From Paraburkholderia bryophila (GTDB lineage: Bacteria; Pseudomonadota; Gammaproteobacteria; Burkholderiales; Burkholderiaceae): a DNA stretch of 64,000 bases. The position numbers were made by a program, and so were the translations under genes. The stretch lies in contig NZ_QLTK01000010.1 in NCBI RefSeq assembly GCF_003269035.1, positions 62,001 to 126,000 of the forward strand, written 5' to 3'. The notes beneath the pieces were generated by a model, which saw only the letters and a program-made list of their open reading frames with translations, did not search any database and was not told the origin of the DNA. Of this stretch, positions 50,698 to 59,179 are shown piece after piece (positions within the stretch are counted from its first letter, which is position 1; each line of letters begins with the position of its first letter).

Positions 50698-51494
50698 TCG
50701 AAGTCCCCGCGAAAACCGGCTACGTATGGTTCCGGCAGGGTATCTGGCTGTTCCGCAAGAACCCGCTCGCTTTCCTGACGCTGTTCTTCACCTATCTGCT
50801 GGTGATGACGCTCGTGGCGCAGATTCCGGTGATCGGCGGCGTATTGCCGCTCGCGTTCATTCCGGGCGTCGCGGTCGGCTTCATGGCCGCGTGCCGTAAC
50901 ACAATCGCCGGCAAGCCGGTGTTCCCCACCATTCTCGTGGATGGCTTTCACTCGTACGGTCCGGTGGTCGCCAAACGCCTGCTGGTGCTCGGCGTGCTGT
51001 ACGTCGTCGCCATGGCGCTAGTGCTGGCCGGTTCGGCGCTCGCCGACGGCGGCATGCTGCTGAAGGTCATGCTCGGCGCCGCCACCATGGATCAGGACGC
51101 GATCGCCAACAGCAATATCCCGCTCGCGATCCTCACCGCCTTCGCGTTCTACATTCCGGTGGCGATGATTTTCTGGTTCTCGCCGATTCTCGCCGCCTGG
51201 CATGACGTGCCGCCCATGAAGGCGATGTTCTTCAGCGTGGTGAGCTGCTGGCGCAATCGCGGCGCGTTTATCGTATTCGGCGCGCTGTGGTTCGCTGCCT
51301 CGACCACCGTATCGCTCGGCTTGTCCGCGCTGATGCAGGCGCTGGGCGTGGCCGACTTCGCGTTCGCGGTGCTCATGCCCGCCACGATGATCGTCTTGAC
51401 CATGCTGTATTGCTCGTTTTACGCAACCTATCGCGGCTGCTTCGGCGTGCAAACTCCCGAAACGCCGGATCTGCCGACCACCCCGGCGGCTTGA
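50688..51494 (+). CDS. BPSS1780-family membrane protein
   Basis: The 268-residue integral membrane protein has about six hydrophobic segments (for example FLTLFFTYLLVMTLVAQIPV in part, RLLVLGVLYVVAMALVLAGS in part) and the family start with WFRQGIWLFRKNPLAF. The family is named after a B. pseudomallei protein; its function is unknown. Its ATG overlaps the end of thrB, so the two genes are translated together. The cytoplasmic tail is short and Pro/Thr-rich. Confidence 0.87.
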   Translation: MQLIEVPAKTGYVWFRQGIWLFRKNPLAFLTLFFTYLLVMTLVAQIPVIGGVLPLAFIPGVAVGFMAACRNTIAGKPVFPTILVDGFHSYGPVVAKRLLVLGVLYVVAMALVLAGSALADGGMLLKVMLGAATMDQDAIANSNIPLAILTAFAFYIPVAMIFWFSPILAAWHDVPPMKAMFFSVVSCWRNRGAFIVFGALWFAASTTVSLGLSALMQALGVADFAFAVLMPATMIVLTMLYCSFYATYRGCFGVQTPETPDLPTTPAA

Positions 51495-51595
51495 TCTAGC
51501 CTGACTGGAAGCTGTCCACATGCGGGCGCCGTTCTGGCGCCCGCCCTCCCCGTCGTTCCCAACACTCGTCAACACATGTCGATCTGCGGCACAAT

Positions 51596-51623
51596 AGTTT
51601 GTGCGCAATCTATTTGTGCGCTA
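51596..51623. promoter_or_regulatory. Putative OhrR operator at ohrR
   Basis: AGTTTGTGCGCA (51596-51607) and ATTTGTGCGCTA (51612-51623) are tandem near-repeats with a 16-bp period, flanked by AATAG/CTATT, 19 bp before the ohrR start. Similar sites precede ohr, suggesting binding of OhrR to its own promoter. Confidence 0.5.
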
Positions 51624-51641
51624 TTCCAGACGAGACTCATC

Positions 51642-52094
51642 ATGACCCAGCGCCCCGCTTTGCCCTTCACACTCGACGAGCAACTTTGCTTCGCGCTCTA
51701 TTCGACCTCGCTTGCCATGACGAAGGCCTACAAGCCGCTGCTCGACAAGCTAGGCCTCACCTACCCGCAATATCTGGCCATGCTGGCGCTGTGGGAGAGC
51801 GACGACGTCACCGTCAAGGACATGGCCGCGCGCCTGAATCTCGATTCGGCGACGGTCACGCCGCTGCTCAAGCGCCTCGAGTCGCAAGGCCTGCTGGAGC
51901 GGGTACGCGGCGTCGACGATGAACGTCTGGTGTACATCCGCCTGACCAAAGCCGGCACGGCCCTAAAGCGCCAGGCGCGCGAAGTGCCTGCCGAAATCTT
52001 TTGCGCGACCCAGCAATCGCCGGAATTCCTTCTGCGTCTACGCGACGATCTGACACGTTTGCGGACTACGCTCAACGATTACATGGACCACTAG
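51642..52094 (+). CDS. ohrR: MarR-family peroxide regulator OhrR
   Basis: The 150-residue regulator has a MarR winged-helix core (LTYPQYLAMLALWE, TVKDMAARLNLDSATVTPLLKRLE, GVDDERLVYIRLT). The reactive Cys is in EQLCFALYS near residue 16, which organic hydroperoxides oxidise to release DNA. OhrR represses ohr. It precedes ohr with a 168-bp gap, and matching repeat sites lie before both genes. Neither gene overlaps, so each has its own promoter. Confidence 0.93.
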   Translation: MTQRPALPFTLDEQLCFALYSTSLAMTKAYKPLLDKLGLTYPQYLAMLALWESDDVTVKDMAARLNLDSATVTPLLKRLESQGLLERVRGVDDERLVYIRLTKAGTALKRQAREVPAEIFCATQQSPEFLLRLRDDLTRLRTTLNDYMDH

Positions 52095-52138
52095 TCAGCC
52101 CGGTACACGGCCCCGCTATCGGGTCGATTTGAAATTTC

Positions 52139-52165
52139 ATTTGCACGCTAATGATTTGTGTACTA
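52139..52165. promoter_or_regulatory. Putative OhrR operator at ohr
   Basis: ATTTGCACGCTA (52139-52150) and ATTTGTGTACTA (52154-52165) form a tandem repeat with 15-bp period, matching the ATTTGTGCGCTA motif before ohrR. A promoter of ohr probably overlaps it. Confidence 0.5.
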
Positions 52166-52262
52166 TCTTAATCACATGTCGCTTCCAAAGCGCTCCGCCA
52201 GAACGGCGGGCAAACCGCGGCAACCATGCAGATCCTGACAACCCAGATTAAGGAGCAGCACC

Positions 52263-52682
52263 ATGAACATTCTCTACAAGACCAGCGCAACGAGCACCGG
52301 TGGCCGCGACGGCCGCGCCGTATCGGCGGACAACGCTTTGGACGTTAAGCTGGCAGCGCCGCGCGAACTCGGCGGCAACGGTGCGGCGGGCACGAATCCG
52401 GAACAACTGTTCGCGGCTGGTTACTCGGCCTGTTTTTTGAGCGCGATGAAGTTCGTCGCCGGTCAGCACAAGCAGGCTTTGCCGGCTGACACGCAGGTCA
52501 CCGCGGAAGTCGGCATCGGCCCGAACGACAATGGCGGTTTCGCATTGGACATCGAACTGCGCGTTTCGCTGCCGGGTCTCGAGGCAGCCGCCGCGAAGGA
52601 ACTGGTCGACGCCGCGCACCAGGTTTGCCCGTACTCGAACGCCACGCGCAACAACGTCGCGGTTCGCCTGCAAGTCGCCTAA
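52263..52682 (+). CDS. ohr: Organic hydroperoxide resistance protein Ohr
   Basis: The 139-residue thiol peroxidase reduces organic hydroperoxides with electrons from lipoylated proteins. Both catalytic cysteines are visible: the peroxidatic one in AAGYSACFLSAM and the resolving one in HQVCPYSNATRNN; the catalytic Arg is nearer the N terminus. AAGGAGCA precedes the ATG. It lies behind ohrR with its own operator-like repeats and is followed by a terminator. Confidence 0.96.
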   Translation: MNILYKTSATSTGGRDGRAVSADNALDVKLAAPRELGGNGAAGTNPEQLFAAGYSACFLSAMKFVAGQHKQALPADTQVTAEVGIGPNDNGGFALDIELRVSLPGLEAAAAKELVDAAHQVCPYSNATRNNVAVRLQVA

Positions 52683-52740
52683 GCCGCGACCTCGGCGAAT
52701 TGCTGAAGCATGGCGCGGTAAGCCGCGCCGTCGCGAGTGG

Positions 52741-52774
52741 CGCCCGCTCCCTGCAGAATAGGAGCGGGCGTTTT
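52741..52774 (+). terminator. Terminator after ohr
   Basis: CGCCCGCTCC and GGAGCGGGCG pair over 10 bp around CTGCAGAATA, followed by TTTTG. Confidence 0.85.
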
Positions 52775-52903
52775 GTCGTTGATGGACGCGGCACGCAATA
52801 TGCGGCGACAATCCGATCCGCTAACCTGCCGCGCTGACGCTCGCACGCCAAACCGCCCGTTGAACGCACAGCGCGACCCTTCACCCGACTTTTCTCGCAC
52901 CCG

Positions 52904-54403
52904 ATGACACGCGTCCGACGACTGAACGACTCCTTCGAAACCGGTCTGGTCTGGTTCCGCCGCGACCTGCGTCGCACGGACAACGCCGCGCTTTACTACG
53001 CGCTCAAACATTGCGAGCGCGTGTGGTGCGTGTTCGTGTTCGACACGACGATCCTCCAGCCGCTCGTCGACGCTTGGCAGGCGCGTCATCCGGATACACC
53101 CGTGCAGGACCGCCGCATCGAGTTCATTCTGGCGACGCTGGGCGAACTGGACGAGGCGCTGCGCGCCGAGGGTGGCGGCCTGATCGTGCTGTACGGCGAT
53201 CCGGCCGATCTGGTGCCGAAACTGGCCGATCAACTCGATGTCGAGGCGGTGTTTGCGAATCACGATTACGAGCCCGTGGCGATCGCGCGCGACGAAGCGG
53301 TGCAGGAGCGTCTCGCCGACGCCGGACGTTCATTGCTAACCTTCAAGGACCAGGTGATCTTCGAGCGCGACGAGGTGCTGACGGGCCAGAAGAAACCGTT
53401 CACCGTGTTCACGCCTTACAAGAATGCGTGGCTCAAGCAATTGACGGCGTTCGATCTGAAGCCGTATCCGGTAGAAACGTACGCGAAACATCTGGCCGCG
53501 CCGCCGGCCAGGCTGAATCGGCAATTGCCGACTCTCGAGCAGTTGGGTTTCGCGCCGAGCAATCTCGCGGAACTGGCACTGCCCACTGGCGTGAGCGGCG
53601 CGCAGCAACTACTCGACGATTTTATGACCCGCATCGACAGCTACGCCGACCGGCGCGATTTTCCGGCGTCCAAGGGCCCCAGCTATCTGTCGATGCATTT
53701 GCGCTTCGGCACGGTCTCGATTCGCACGCTCGCGCGCCTTGCTCACGAGATGTCGCTGCAACCCGACGGGCAAGGCTCGGCCACGTGGTTATCGGAACTG
53801 ATCTGGCGGGATTTCTACTTCATGATCCTGGCGCATCATCCGCGGCTGGCGAGCGGCGCGTCGTTCAAGGAAGAGTACGACCGCCTGCGCTGGGAGCAAG
53901 GCCCCGAAGCAGACGAGGCCTTCGCCGCGTGGTGCGACGGCCGCACCGGTTATCCGCTGGTCGATGCCGCGATGTTGCAACTGAACCGCACCGGCTATAT
54001 GCACAACCGCTTGCGGATGGTCACGGCGAGTTTTCTGGTCAAGGATCTGGGAGTGGACTGGCGGCTCGGCGAGCGCTATTTCGCCGAGCAGCTGAACGAC
54101 TTCGATTTTTCGGCGAATAACGGCGGCTGGCAGTGGGCAGCGTCGACGGGATGCGACGCACAGCCGTACTTCCGGATCTTCAACCCGATCACGCAGTCCG
54201 AAAAATTCGACGCCGAAGGGCGTTTCATCAAGCGCTATCTGCCCGAACTGGCGAGGCTGCCGCCCAAATGGATCCATGCACCGTGGCTGGCCGGCACGGA
54301 ACGGCTGGCGGACTTCGGAGTGGTGTTGGGCAAGGATTATCCCGCGCCGATCGTCGATCATGCGCAAGCGCGAGCGCGTACGCTTGCTCGTTTCGGCAAG
54401 TGA
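52904..54403 (+). CDS. phr: Deoxyribodipyrimidine photo-lyase
   Basis: The 499-residue photolyase uses light and FAD to split cyclobutane pyrimidine dimers. It has the N-terminal antenna domain (LVWFRRDLRRTDNAAL, then FANHDYEPVAIARDE) and the FAD domain with WLSELIWRDFYFMIL, DGRTGYPLVDAAM, GYMHNRLRMVTASFLVKDL and the WQWAAS.G electron-transfer Trp region. It resembles the class I CPD type. It starts at ATG 52904 and is followed 56 bp later by tspO, a common grouping because both respond to light or porphyrin stress. Confidence 0.95.
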   Translation: MTRVRRLNDSFETGLVWFRRDLRRTDNAALYYALKHCERVWCVFVFDTTILQPLVDAWQARHPDTPVQDRRIEFILATLGELDEALRAEGGGLIVLYGDPADLVPKLADQLDVEAVFANHDYEPVAIARDEAVQERLADAGRSLLTFKDQVIFERDEVLTGQKKPFTVFTPYKNAWLKQLTAFDLKPYPVETYAKHLAAPPARLNRQLPTLEQLGFAPSNLAELALPTGVSGAQQLLDDFMTRIDSYADRRDFPASKGPSYLSMHLRFGTVSIRTLARLAHEMSLQPDGQGSATWLSELIWRDFYFMILAHHPRLASGASFKEEYDRLRWEQGPEADEAFAAWCDGRTGYPLVDAAMLQLNRTGYMHNRLRMVTASFLVKDLGVDWRLGERYFAEQLNDFDFSANNGGWQWAASTGCDAQPYFRIFNPITQSEKFDAEGRFIKRYLPELARLPPKWIHAPWLAGTERLADFGVVLGKDYPAPIVDHAQARARTLARFGK

Positions 54404-54459
54404 GTGCCTGCTTACATCATTGAAACTGATTTGATACGCCTGTCATGGAGGCAATCGGA

Positions 54460-54918
54460 ATGCGGCGTCTGCCATCGCTGATTGTATTTCTGCTGTTGAC
54501 GCTGGCCACCGCGCTAGTCGCGAGCCAGTTCCTACCCGACGCCTGGTACGCGGCGTTGCGAAAGCCCGCGTTCAATCCGCCGAACTGGGTTTTCCCGCCA
54601 GCGTGGTCGGTGCTTTATGTGCTGATGGCGATTGCCGCGTGGCGCGTGTGGAAACGCGATGGGCTGAGCGCGGCAATTGTCTTATGGGCCGTGCAACTGC
54701 TATTCAACGCAGCCTGGATGGGGCTCTTTTTCGGCCTGCATCGACCAGACATGGCGCTGATCGATATCGCGATACTGCTGGTCTTGATCGCCGCACTGAC
54801 ATTCGCGTTCTGGCGACGGGACCGCTGGGCAGGCGGACTGCTCGTGCCCTATGTAGCCTGGGTGGCGTTCGCCGCGGCGTTGAATTACGCGTTGTGGCAA
54901 TTGAATCCGGCTGTGTAG
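54460..54918 (+). CDS. tspO: TspO/MBR family protein
   Basis: The 152-residue membrane protein has five predicted helices and the TspO core: WYAALRKPAFNPPNWVFP and WSVLYVLMAIAAWRVW, then WMGLFFGLH. TspO binds and may degrade porphyrins and is linked to light and oxidative stress. ATG 54460 was chosen over ATG 54445 because GGAGG lies eight bases upstream. It follows the photolyase and is probably co-transcribed with it. Confidence 0.9.
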   Translation: MRRLPSLIVFLLLTLATALVASQFLPDAWYAALRKPAFNPPNWVFPPAWSVLYVLMAIAAWRVWKRDGLSAAIVLWAVQLLFNAAWMGLFFGLHRPDMALIDIAILLVLIAALTFAFWRRDRWAGGLLVPYVAWVAFAAALNYALWQLNPAV

Positions 54919-55014
54919 GCGTGTCTCGGCGTGGCTGAGTGCACATCACAGCTTGGGCGCTTCACCCTTGACACCGGCGTCTGAATTCGCGCCGATGCTT
55001 CAACTTTGTGCAGC

Positions 55015-55191
55015 TCAGTGCTGGGTCATCCACGACGGTTGACGCGGGTTCGCTTCGCGATCCAGCTTGCGCATGCGGAACTCCAGATCGTACAGATCGG
55101 TGGCTTCGGCGAGGAAAGCGTCAGCGCGTTCTTTCGCGAGCTGATCGGGCGATTTGGTCAAAAACAGGAACAGGCGGCTAAGCAGATACAT
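55015..55191 (-). CDS. DUF3563 family small protein
   Basis: The 58-residue protein has the DUF3563 pattern: MYLLSRLFLFLTKSP, QLAKERADAFLAEATDLYDL, and EFRMRKLDREA, ending QPSWMTQH. The start is amphipathic and may touch the membrane. Function is unknown; the family is frequent in Burkholderiaceae. ATG 55191 follows GAGGTT. A perfect palindrome and a TATAAT -10 box lie upstream. Confidence 0.8.
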   Translation of the reverse strand: MYLLSRLFLFLTKSPDQLAKERADAFLAEATDLYDLEFRMRKLDREANPRQPSWMTQH

Positions 55192-55212
55192 GGTCAACCT
55201 CGACAATGAGTG

Positions 55213-55248
55213 TTAGGCGTTAACGCCTAAGGGATAACCCGCATTATA
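55213..55248 (-). promoter_or_regulatory. Promoter and palindromic operator of the DUF3563 gene
   Basis: On the minus strand a perfect -10 box TATAAT (55248-55243) is followed directly by an 18-bp perfect palindrome, TTAGGCGTTAACGCCTAA (55213-55230), that would overlap the transcription start. A repressor binding here would block transcription. The -35 region is poor, so an activator or other sigma factor may be involved. Confidence 0.55.
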
Positions 55249-55299
55249 GGGAAAACCCTAGAGACGCGCTACGACTCATTTCGATTTGTTGTTACAGCC

Positions 55300-56493
55300 T
55301 CACCGTGCGTTAGCGGAAGCCGCTGCGACAGCGCTTTCCGCCGATCGACCGACGCCGGACCGGCGCTGATGCTTGAAAAATTCCCACACCATGGCGCTCG
55401 CATCAGGACCTTTGGCGGAATGGAACGGGATCACGTCATCGCCGCCGCTCCACGCATGAGCGAGCCCTTGCACGCGGCATAGCCGCACCACCCGCCGTCC
55501 GCCGCGCAGGTAGTCACGCATGACCACGCCGCCCTTGCGTTCTTCGCGCACTTCGCCGGATTTACGCACGCCGTTCGCGTCGACGATACGGTTCAGGCGG
55601 AGGAACTGCTCCGCCAGTTGGTCCGCATTGACCGGCGAGACCACGTGGTCAGCGTCGCCGTGCACGATAATCGCCGGCATGCCGGGATAGTCCGCTACAT
55701 CGACCAGCGCGTCGACCAGTTCAGCCGGCTCACCGCGCGCGCCGCGCCGCATGACGTCCATAGCGGTGATACCTGAACGGGCCTCGCCGAAAGCGGGGCC
55801 GGAATGCAGCGCCACCGCCGCGAAACGGTCCGGATAATTGACCGCCAGCAGCGCGGTTAGCCCGGCGCCCGCCGAAATGCCCGCGGCATAGACGCGCTCG
55901 CTGTCGAAACCATGCTGCGCGATCAGCGCATCCACCAACGACACCACGGCGCGCACCTCCGCCCCGCCGGCGCTTTCGCCGGCGTCGTACCAATGCCAGC
56001 AGCGATGCGAATGCACATGCTTCGACTGTTCGGGATACACCACCGCAAAGCCGAAGCGGTCGGCAAGCACGTTCATCCGCGTGCCTTCGGCGAATTCGTC
56101 GATCGACTGGGTGCAGCCGTGCAGCATCACGACCAGCGGCATGGCTTCGAGTGCGTGCCCCGACGGAATGTACAAGCCGTACTGAAGATGGTTGACCAGC
56201 CGTCCGGGCGCAGCGGGCGCCGAATGGAACGAGCGCGTCCAGGCGCCACTCGCCCACGCCGACGCGCGCGGACGCACCCGTGATTCCCGTGCGGCAGGTC
56301 GCGGCGCCTCGCGCTTCGCCGGCGCGCGCACCGCGGCCGCCTTGAGCGGGCGAACTTTCGCCGAAGCCTTACTGGTAGTGGCCCGAGTTGGCCGTGCCGG
56401 AGTGCGCTTGGCGGCTTTGTGAAGGGGTTCGGCCTGGATCGCCAGCAATCGCTTGAGACCGCGCAGCCAGATTTTCGACAGACTTTTTGCCAT
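55300..56493 (-). CDS. PHB-depolymerase-family extracellular esterase
   Basis: The 397-residue protein has a basic, Ala/Arg/Lys-rich N-terminal region of about 85 residues, followed by a poly(3-hydroxybutyrate) depolymerase-like alpha/beta hydrolase: PLVVMLHGCTQSIDEFA (oxyanion region), the nucleophile YAAGISAGAGLTA (Ser), the Asp segment IIVHGDADHVVSP, and a C-terminal His in AHAWSGGD. No clear Sec signal is seen; the basic tail may bind phosphate-rich surfaces. It may degrade intracellular or external polyesters. ATG 56493 follows GAGGTT. Confidence 0.88.
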   Translation of the reverse strand: MAKSLSKIWLRGLKRLLAIQAEPLHKAAKRTPARPTRATTSKASAKVRPLKAAAVRAPAKREAPRPAARESRVRPRASAWASGAWTRSFHSAPAAPGRLVNHLQYGLYIPSGHALEAMPLVVMLHGCTQSIDEFAEGTRMNVLADRFGFAVVYPEQSKHVHSHRCWHWYDAGESAGGAEVRAVVSLVDALIAQHGFDSERVYAAGISAGAGLTALLAVNYPDRFAAVALHSGPAFGEARSGITAMDVMRRGARGEPAELVDALVDVADYPGMPAIIVHGDADHVVSPVNADQLAEQFLRLNRIVDANGVRKSGEVREERKGGVVMRDYLRGGRRVVRLCRVQGLAHAWSGGDDVIPFHSAKGPDASAMVWEFFKHQRRSGVGRSAESAVAAASANAR

Positions 56494-56857
56494 CGGCGGA
56501 TAACCTCGCAAAAAGGGACAGAATCCGTCCGATAGAACGGGAAGGGTGCTTCGTTGTGCAATGCACAATAACACCATTCCTCATGCGATGCTGGAGGCAT
56601 GGACCACATCCAAGCCGCGAAATTTCCGTCCGGCGAACCTTGTCGCCGACTCGGCGTCAAACCGCGTCAGGGCTTGTTCGCCAGCCAACGTCCGGGGCCG
56701 GAAAGCGTCGCGCGCGGCGGGACCGCCCCGCGACACCCGTCTATACTGGCGGTAAATTCTTTGACGTGCGAGGCCCTGCCAAGTCGGCGATTCGTGCCGT
56801 TCGCGCGTTAACTTCACTACCAACCGATTCTACGCGGCCTGGGTCGCGCTTCTAGCC
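56494..56857. other. Divergent promoter region
   Basis: The 364-bp gap between the esterase (minus) and PAP2 (plus) genes holds no supported ORF. A TATACT -10-like box is at 56742-56747, pointing toward the PAP2 gene. GC-rich strings flank it. Confidence 0.45.
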
Positions 56858-57559
56858 ATGCCCGATTTACCCGTTCATTTGTGGTACGCGATTACCAGCC
56901 TCGGCGGCGCCGGCATGACGCTGCCGCTCGCGTTCGCCATTGCGCTGTGGCTGGCGGTCGGCTACTCGTGGCGCATGGCGGCAGGCTGGCTGCTGCTGCT
57001 GGGCGCGGCCATCGGCGTGACGACCGTGACCAAGCTGGCTTTTCTCGGCTGGGGCGTGGGCGTGCGCGAACTGGATTTCACCGGCGTCAGCGGTCACGCC
57101 ATGCTGTCCACCGCGGTCTATCCGGTCGCGCTGTTCCTGATGCTGCTGCCGTCGCGGCCGGCCATCCGTTTGCTCGGCGTGGTGCTCGGCCTGGCCGCCG
57201 GTATCGCGGTGGGGTTGTCGCGCGTGGTGTTGAGCGCTCACTCGCCTTCTGAAGCCATTACCGGCTGTCTGGTCGGCGCGCTGGCCGCGCTGCTGTTCGT
57301 GCGCATGGCGTGGCATGCCGAACCCGGCCGTCTTTCGGCGCTGCCTGTCACGGCGAGTCTGATGGTCCTCGCACTGCTGATGCACGGCGTCCATGTGCCG
57401 ACGCAACGCTGGGTCACGCATATCGCGCTGAAGGTGTCCGGCCATGAGCGGCCATTCATCCGCGCCAAATGGCGGGCCGTGCGCGATGTCCGCCCGGCCA
57501 CCACGCCGCTGTCGCAAACGCTCAATACGCTCACGCCGCCGCGCTCATCCCACGTTTAA
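56858..57559 (+). CDS. PAP2-superfamily membrane phosphatase
   Basis: The 233-residue membrane protein has six hydrophobic segments and the PAP2 active-site motifs SGHAMLSTAVYPV (catalytic His) and GLSRVVLSAHSPSEAITG (Arg and His). The first motif (KxxxxxxRP) is weak, replaced by KLAFLGWGVGVREL. Relatives dephosphorylate lipid phosphates such as undecaprenyl pyrophosphate or phosphatidate. Not in an operon; modA follows 139 bp later. Confidence 0.85.
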   Translation: MPDLPVHLWYAITSLGGAGMTLPLAFAIALWLAVGYSWRMAAGWLLLLGAAIGVTTVTKLAFLGWGVGVRELDFTGVSGHAMLSTAVYPVALFLMLLPSRPAIRLLGVVLGLAAGIAVGLSRVVLSAHSPSEAITGCLVGALAALLFVRMAWHAEPGRLSALPVTASLMVLALLMHGVHVPTQRWVTHIALKVSGHERPFIRAKWRAVRDVRPATTPLSQTLNTLTPPRSSHV

Positions 57560-57625
57560 CAAGCCGACCCGTTGCCGCATCGCTCGTCCGGGTTATGCGC
57601 AAAGTTGAATAATCGTCATGGTTAC

Positions 57626-57649
57626 CGCTATAAACTTTCATATATTACG
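57626..57649. promoter_or_regulatory. Putative ModE box before modA
   Basis: The 24-bp element CGCTATAA-N9-TATTACG has the same half-site order and total length as the E. coli modA operator (CGTTATAT...ATAACG, recalled). It lies 50 bp before modA. The modE gene is downstream in the locus, so repression of modABC by molybdate-loaded ModE is likely. Confidence 0.6.
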
Positions 57650-57698
57650 ATAGCGTTTTTACCTGCCGCTCCGGCCCGTGTCGGACTTCCAAGCCTCC

Positions 57699-58472
57699 AT
57701 GACCCTGTCCCGCCGCTTTCTGAAACATGTGCTGTTCATCGCCAGCGCCTTCTCTCTGCTCGTCAGCGTCAATGCGCGCGCCGATGAACTGGTGGTCTCC
57801 GCCGCCGCCAGCCTGACCAACGCCTTCAAGGCCGTCAGCGACGTGTTCGAGCAGCAGCATCCCGGCACCAAGGTGCTGCTCAACTTCGGCGCCTCCGACG
57901 TGCTGATGCAGCAAATTGCCAAGGGCGCGCCCGCCGACGTATTCGCGTCCGCGGACCAGAAAGCCATGGACAAAGCCGTCACCGAAAAAGTGATCGTGCC
58001 GGCCACGCGCAAAGACTTCGCCGCGAATTCGCTGGTGCTGATCGTGCCGACGGACAGCCACTTCGCGCCGACCGCCATCAACGATCTGGCGGCGGCGAAC
58101 GTAAAACGTGTCGCGTATGGCGATCCGGCTTCGGTGCCGATCGGCCGTTATGCACAAGGCGCGCTGCAGGCCGCGGGCGTGTGGGACGCCGTTAGCGCCA
58201 AGGCCGTGCTGGCCGCCAACGTGCGTCAAAGCCTCGACTACGTGTCGCGCGGCGAAGTCGACGCTGGCTTCGTCTTCAGCACCGACGCCGCGGTCATGCC
58301 GGACAAGGTCAAGGTCGCGCTGAACGTGCCGACGCAGACGCCGATCACCTACCCGATCGCGCAAGTCGAAGGCAGCCGTCACGCGGCCGACGCGCAGGCG
58401 TTCATCAGCTTCGTGCTGTCGCCCGCCGGCCAGGCCGTGCTGGCGAAGTACGGCTTCAAGCCCGCGCATTGA
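57699..58472 (+). CDS. modA: Molybdate ABC transporter, periplasmic binding protein
   Basis: The 257-residue protein has a Sec signal (LKHVLFIASAFSLLVSVNARA, cleaved near ARA|DE; only part quoted) and the ModA fold: VSAAASLTNAF, NFGASDVLMQQI, GAPADVFASAD, DPASVPIGRYA and DYVSRGEVDAGFVF. These loops bind molybdate or tungstate. ATG 57699 was chosen over GTG 57678. It is the first gene of modABC. Confidence 0.95.
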   Translation: MTLSRRFLKHVLFIASAFSLLVSVNARADELVVSAAASLTNAFKAVSDVFEQQHPGTKVLLNFGASDVLMQQIAKGAPADVFASADQKAMDKAVTEKVIVPATRKDFAANSLVLIVPTDSHFAPTAINDLAAANVKRVAYGDPASVPIGRYAQGALQAAGVWDAVSAKAVLAANVRQSLDYVSRGEVDAGFVFSTDAAVMPDKVKVALNVPTQTPITYPIAQVEGSRHAADAQAFISFVLSPAGQAVLAKYGFKPAH

Positions 58473-58503
58473 GCGCCATTAGTCAACGAGGCATCGTCCG
58501 CCC

Positions 58504-59178
58504 ATGCAACAGGCCTGGATTCCGCTCTTGCTGTCGCTCAAAGTAGCGGGCTGGGCCACCGCGCTCAATCTGGTGTTTGGCGTCGCGGCGGGTTTCGGCC
58601 TGTCGCGCTGGCGTTCCGGCGCGCGCGACCTGGTCGACTCGCTGCTGACGCTGCCGCTCGTCATGCCGCCCACCGTGCTCGGCTACTACCTGCTCGTGCT
58701 GCTCGGGCGGCGCGGCGTGATCGGCGGCTGGCTCGATCGTTTCGATATCCAGTTGGTGTTCACCTGGCAAGGCGCGGTGATCGCGTCGACCGTCGTGGCA
58801 TTTCCGCTCGTGCTGAAATCGGCGCGCGCCGCGTTTGAAGCCGTCGATCCGCAACTCGAACGAGCCGCGCGCACGCTCGGCGTCAGCGAGACCGCCGTGT
58901 TCTTTCGCGTGACCTTGCCGCTGGCGTCGCGCGGCATTCTGGCGGGCGGGCTGCTGGCGTTCGCCCGCGCGCTCGGCGAATTCGGCGCGACGCTGATGAT
59001 CGCGGGCAACTTGCCGGGCCGCACGCAGACGCTGTCGGTCGCGGTCTATTCGGCCGTGCAAGCCGGCGACGACAGCACCGCGAATTTCCTCGTGCTCGTG
59101 ACTTCCGTGACCTGCGTCGTGATCCTGTTGCTGGCGGGGCGCCTCGTGCCGCAGCACACCCTGTTGACGTCCCGCTGA
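58504..59178 (+). CDS. modB: Molybdate ABC transporter permease
   Basis: The 224-residue permease has five membrane helices and the coupling motif ERAARTLGVSETAVFFRVTLP with EFGATLMIAGN, typical of ModB. TVLGYYLLVLLGRRG marks the family. It starts 31 bp after modA and ends one base before modC. Confidence 0.95.
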   Translation: MQQAWIPLLLSLKVAGWATALNLVFGVAAGFGLSRWRSGARDLVDSLLTLPLVMPPTVLGYYLLVLLGRRGVIGGWLDRFDIQLVFTWQGAVIASTVVAFPLVLKSARAAFEAVDPQLERAARTLGVSETAVFFRVTLPLASRGILAGGLLAFARALGEFGATLMIAGNLPGRTQTLSVAVYSAVQAGDDSTANFLVLVTSVTCVVILLLAGRLVPQHTLLTSR

Positions 59179-59179
59179 C

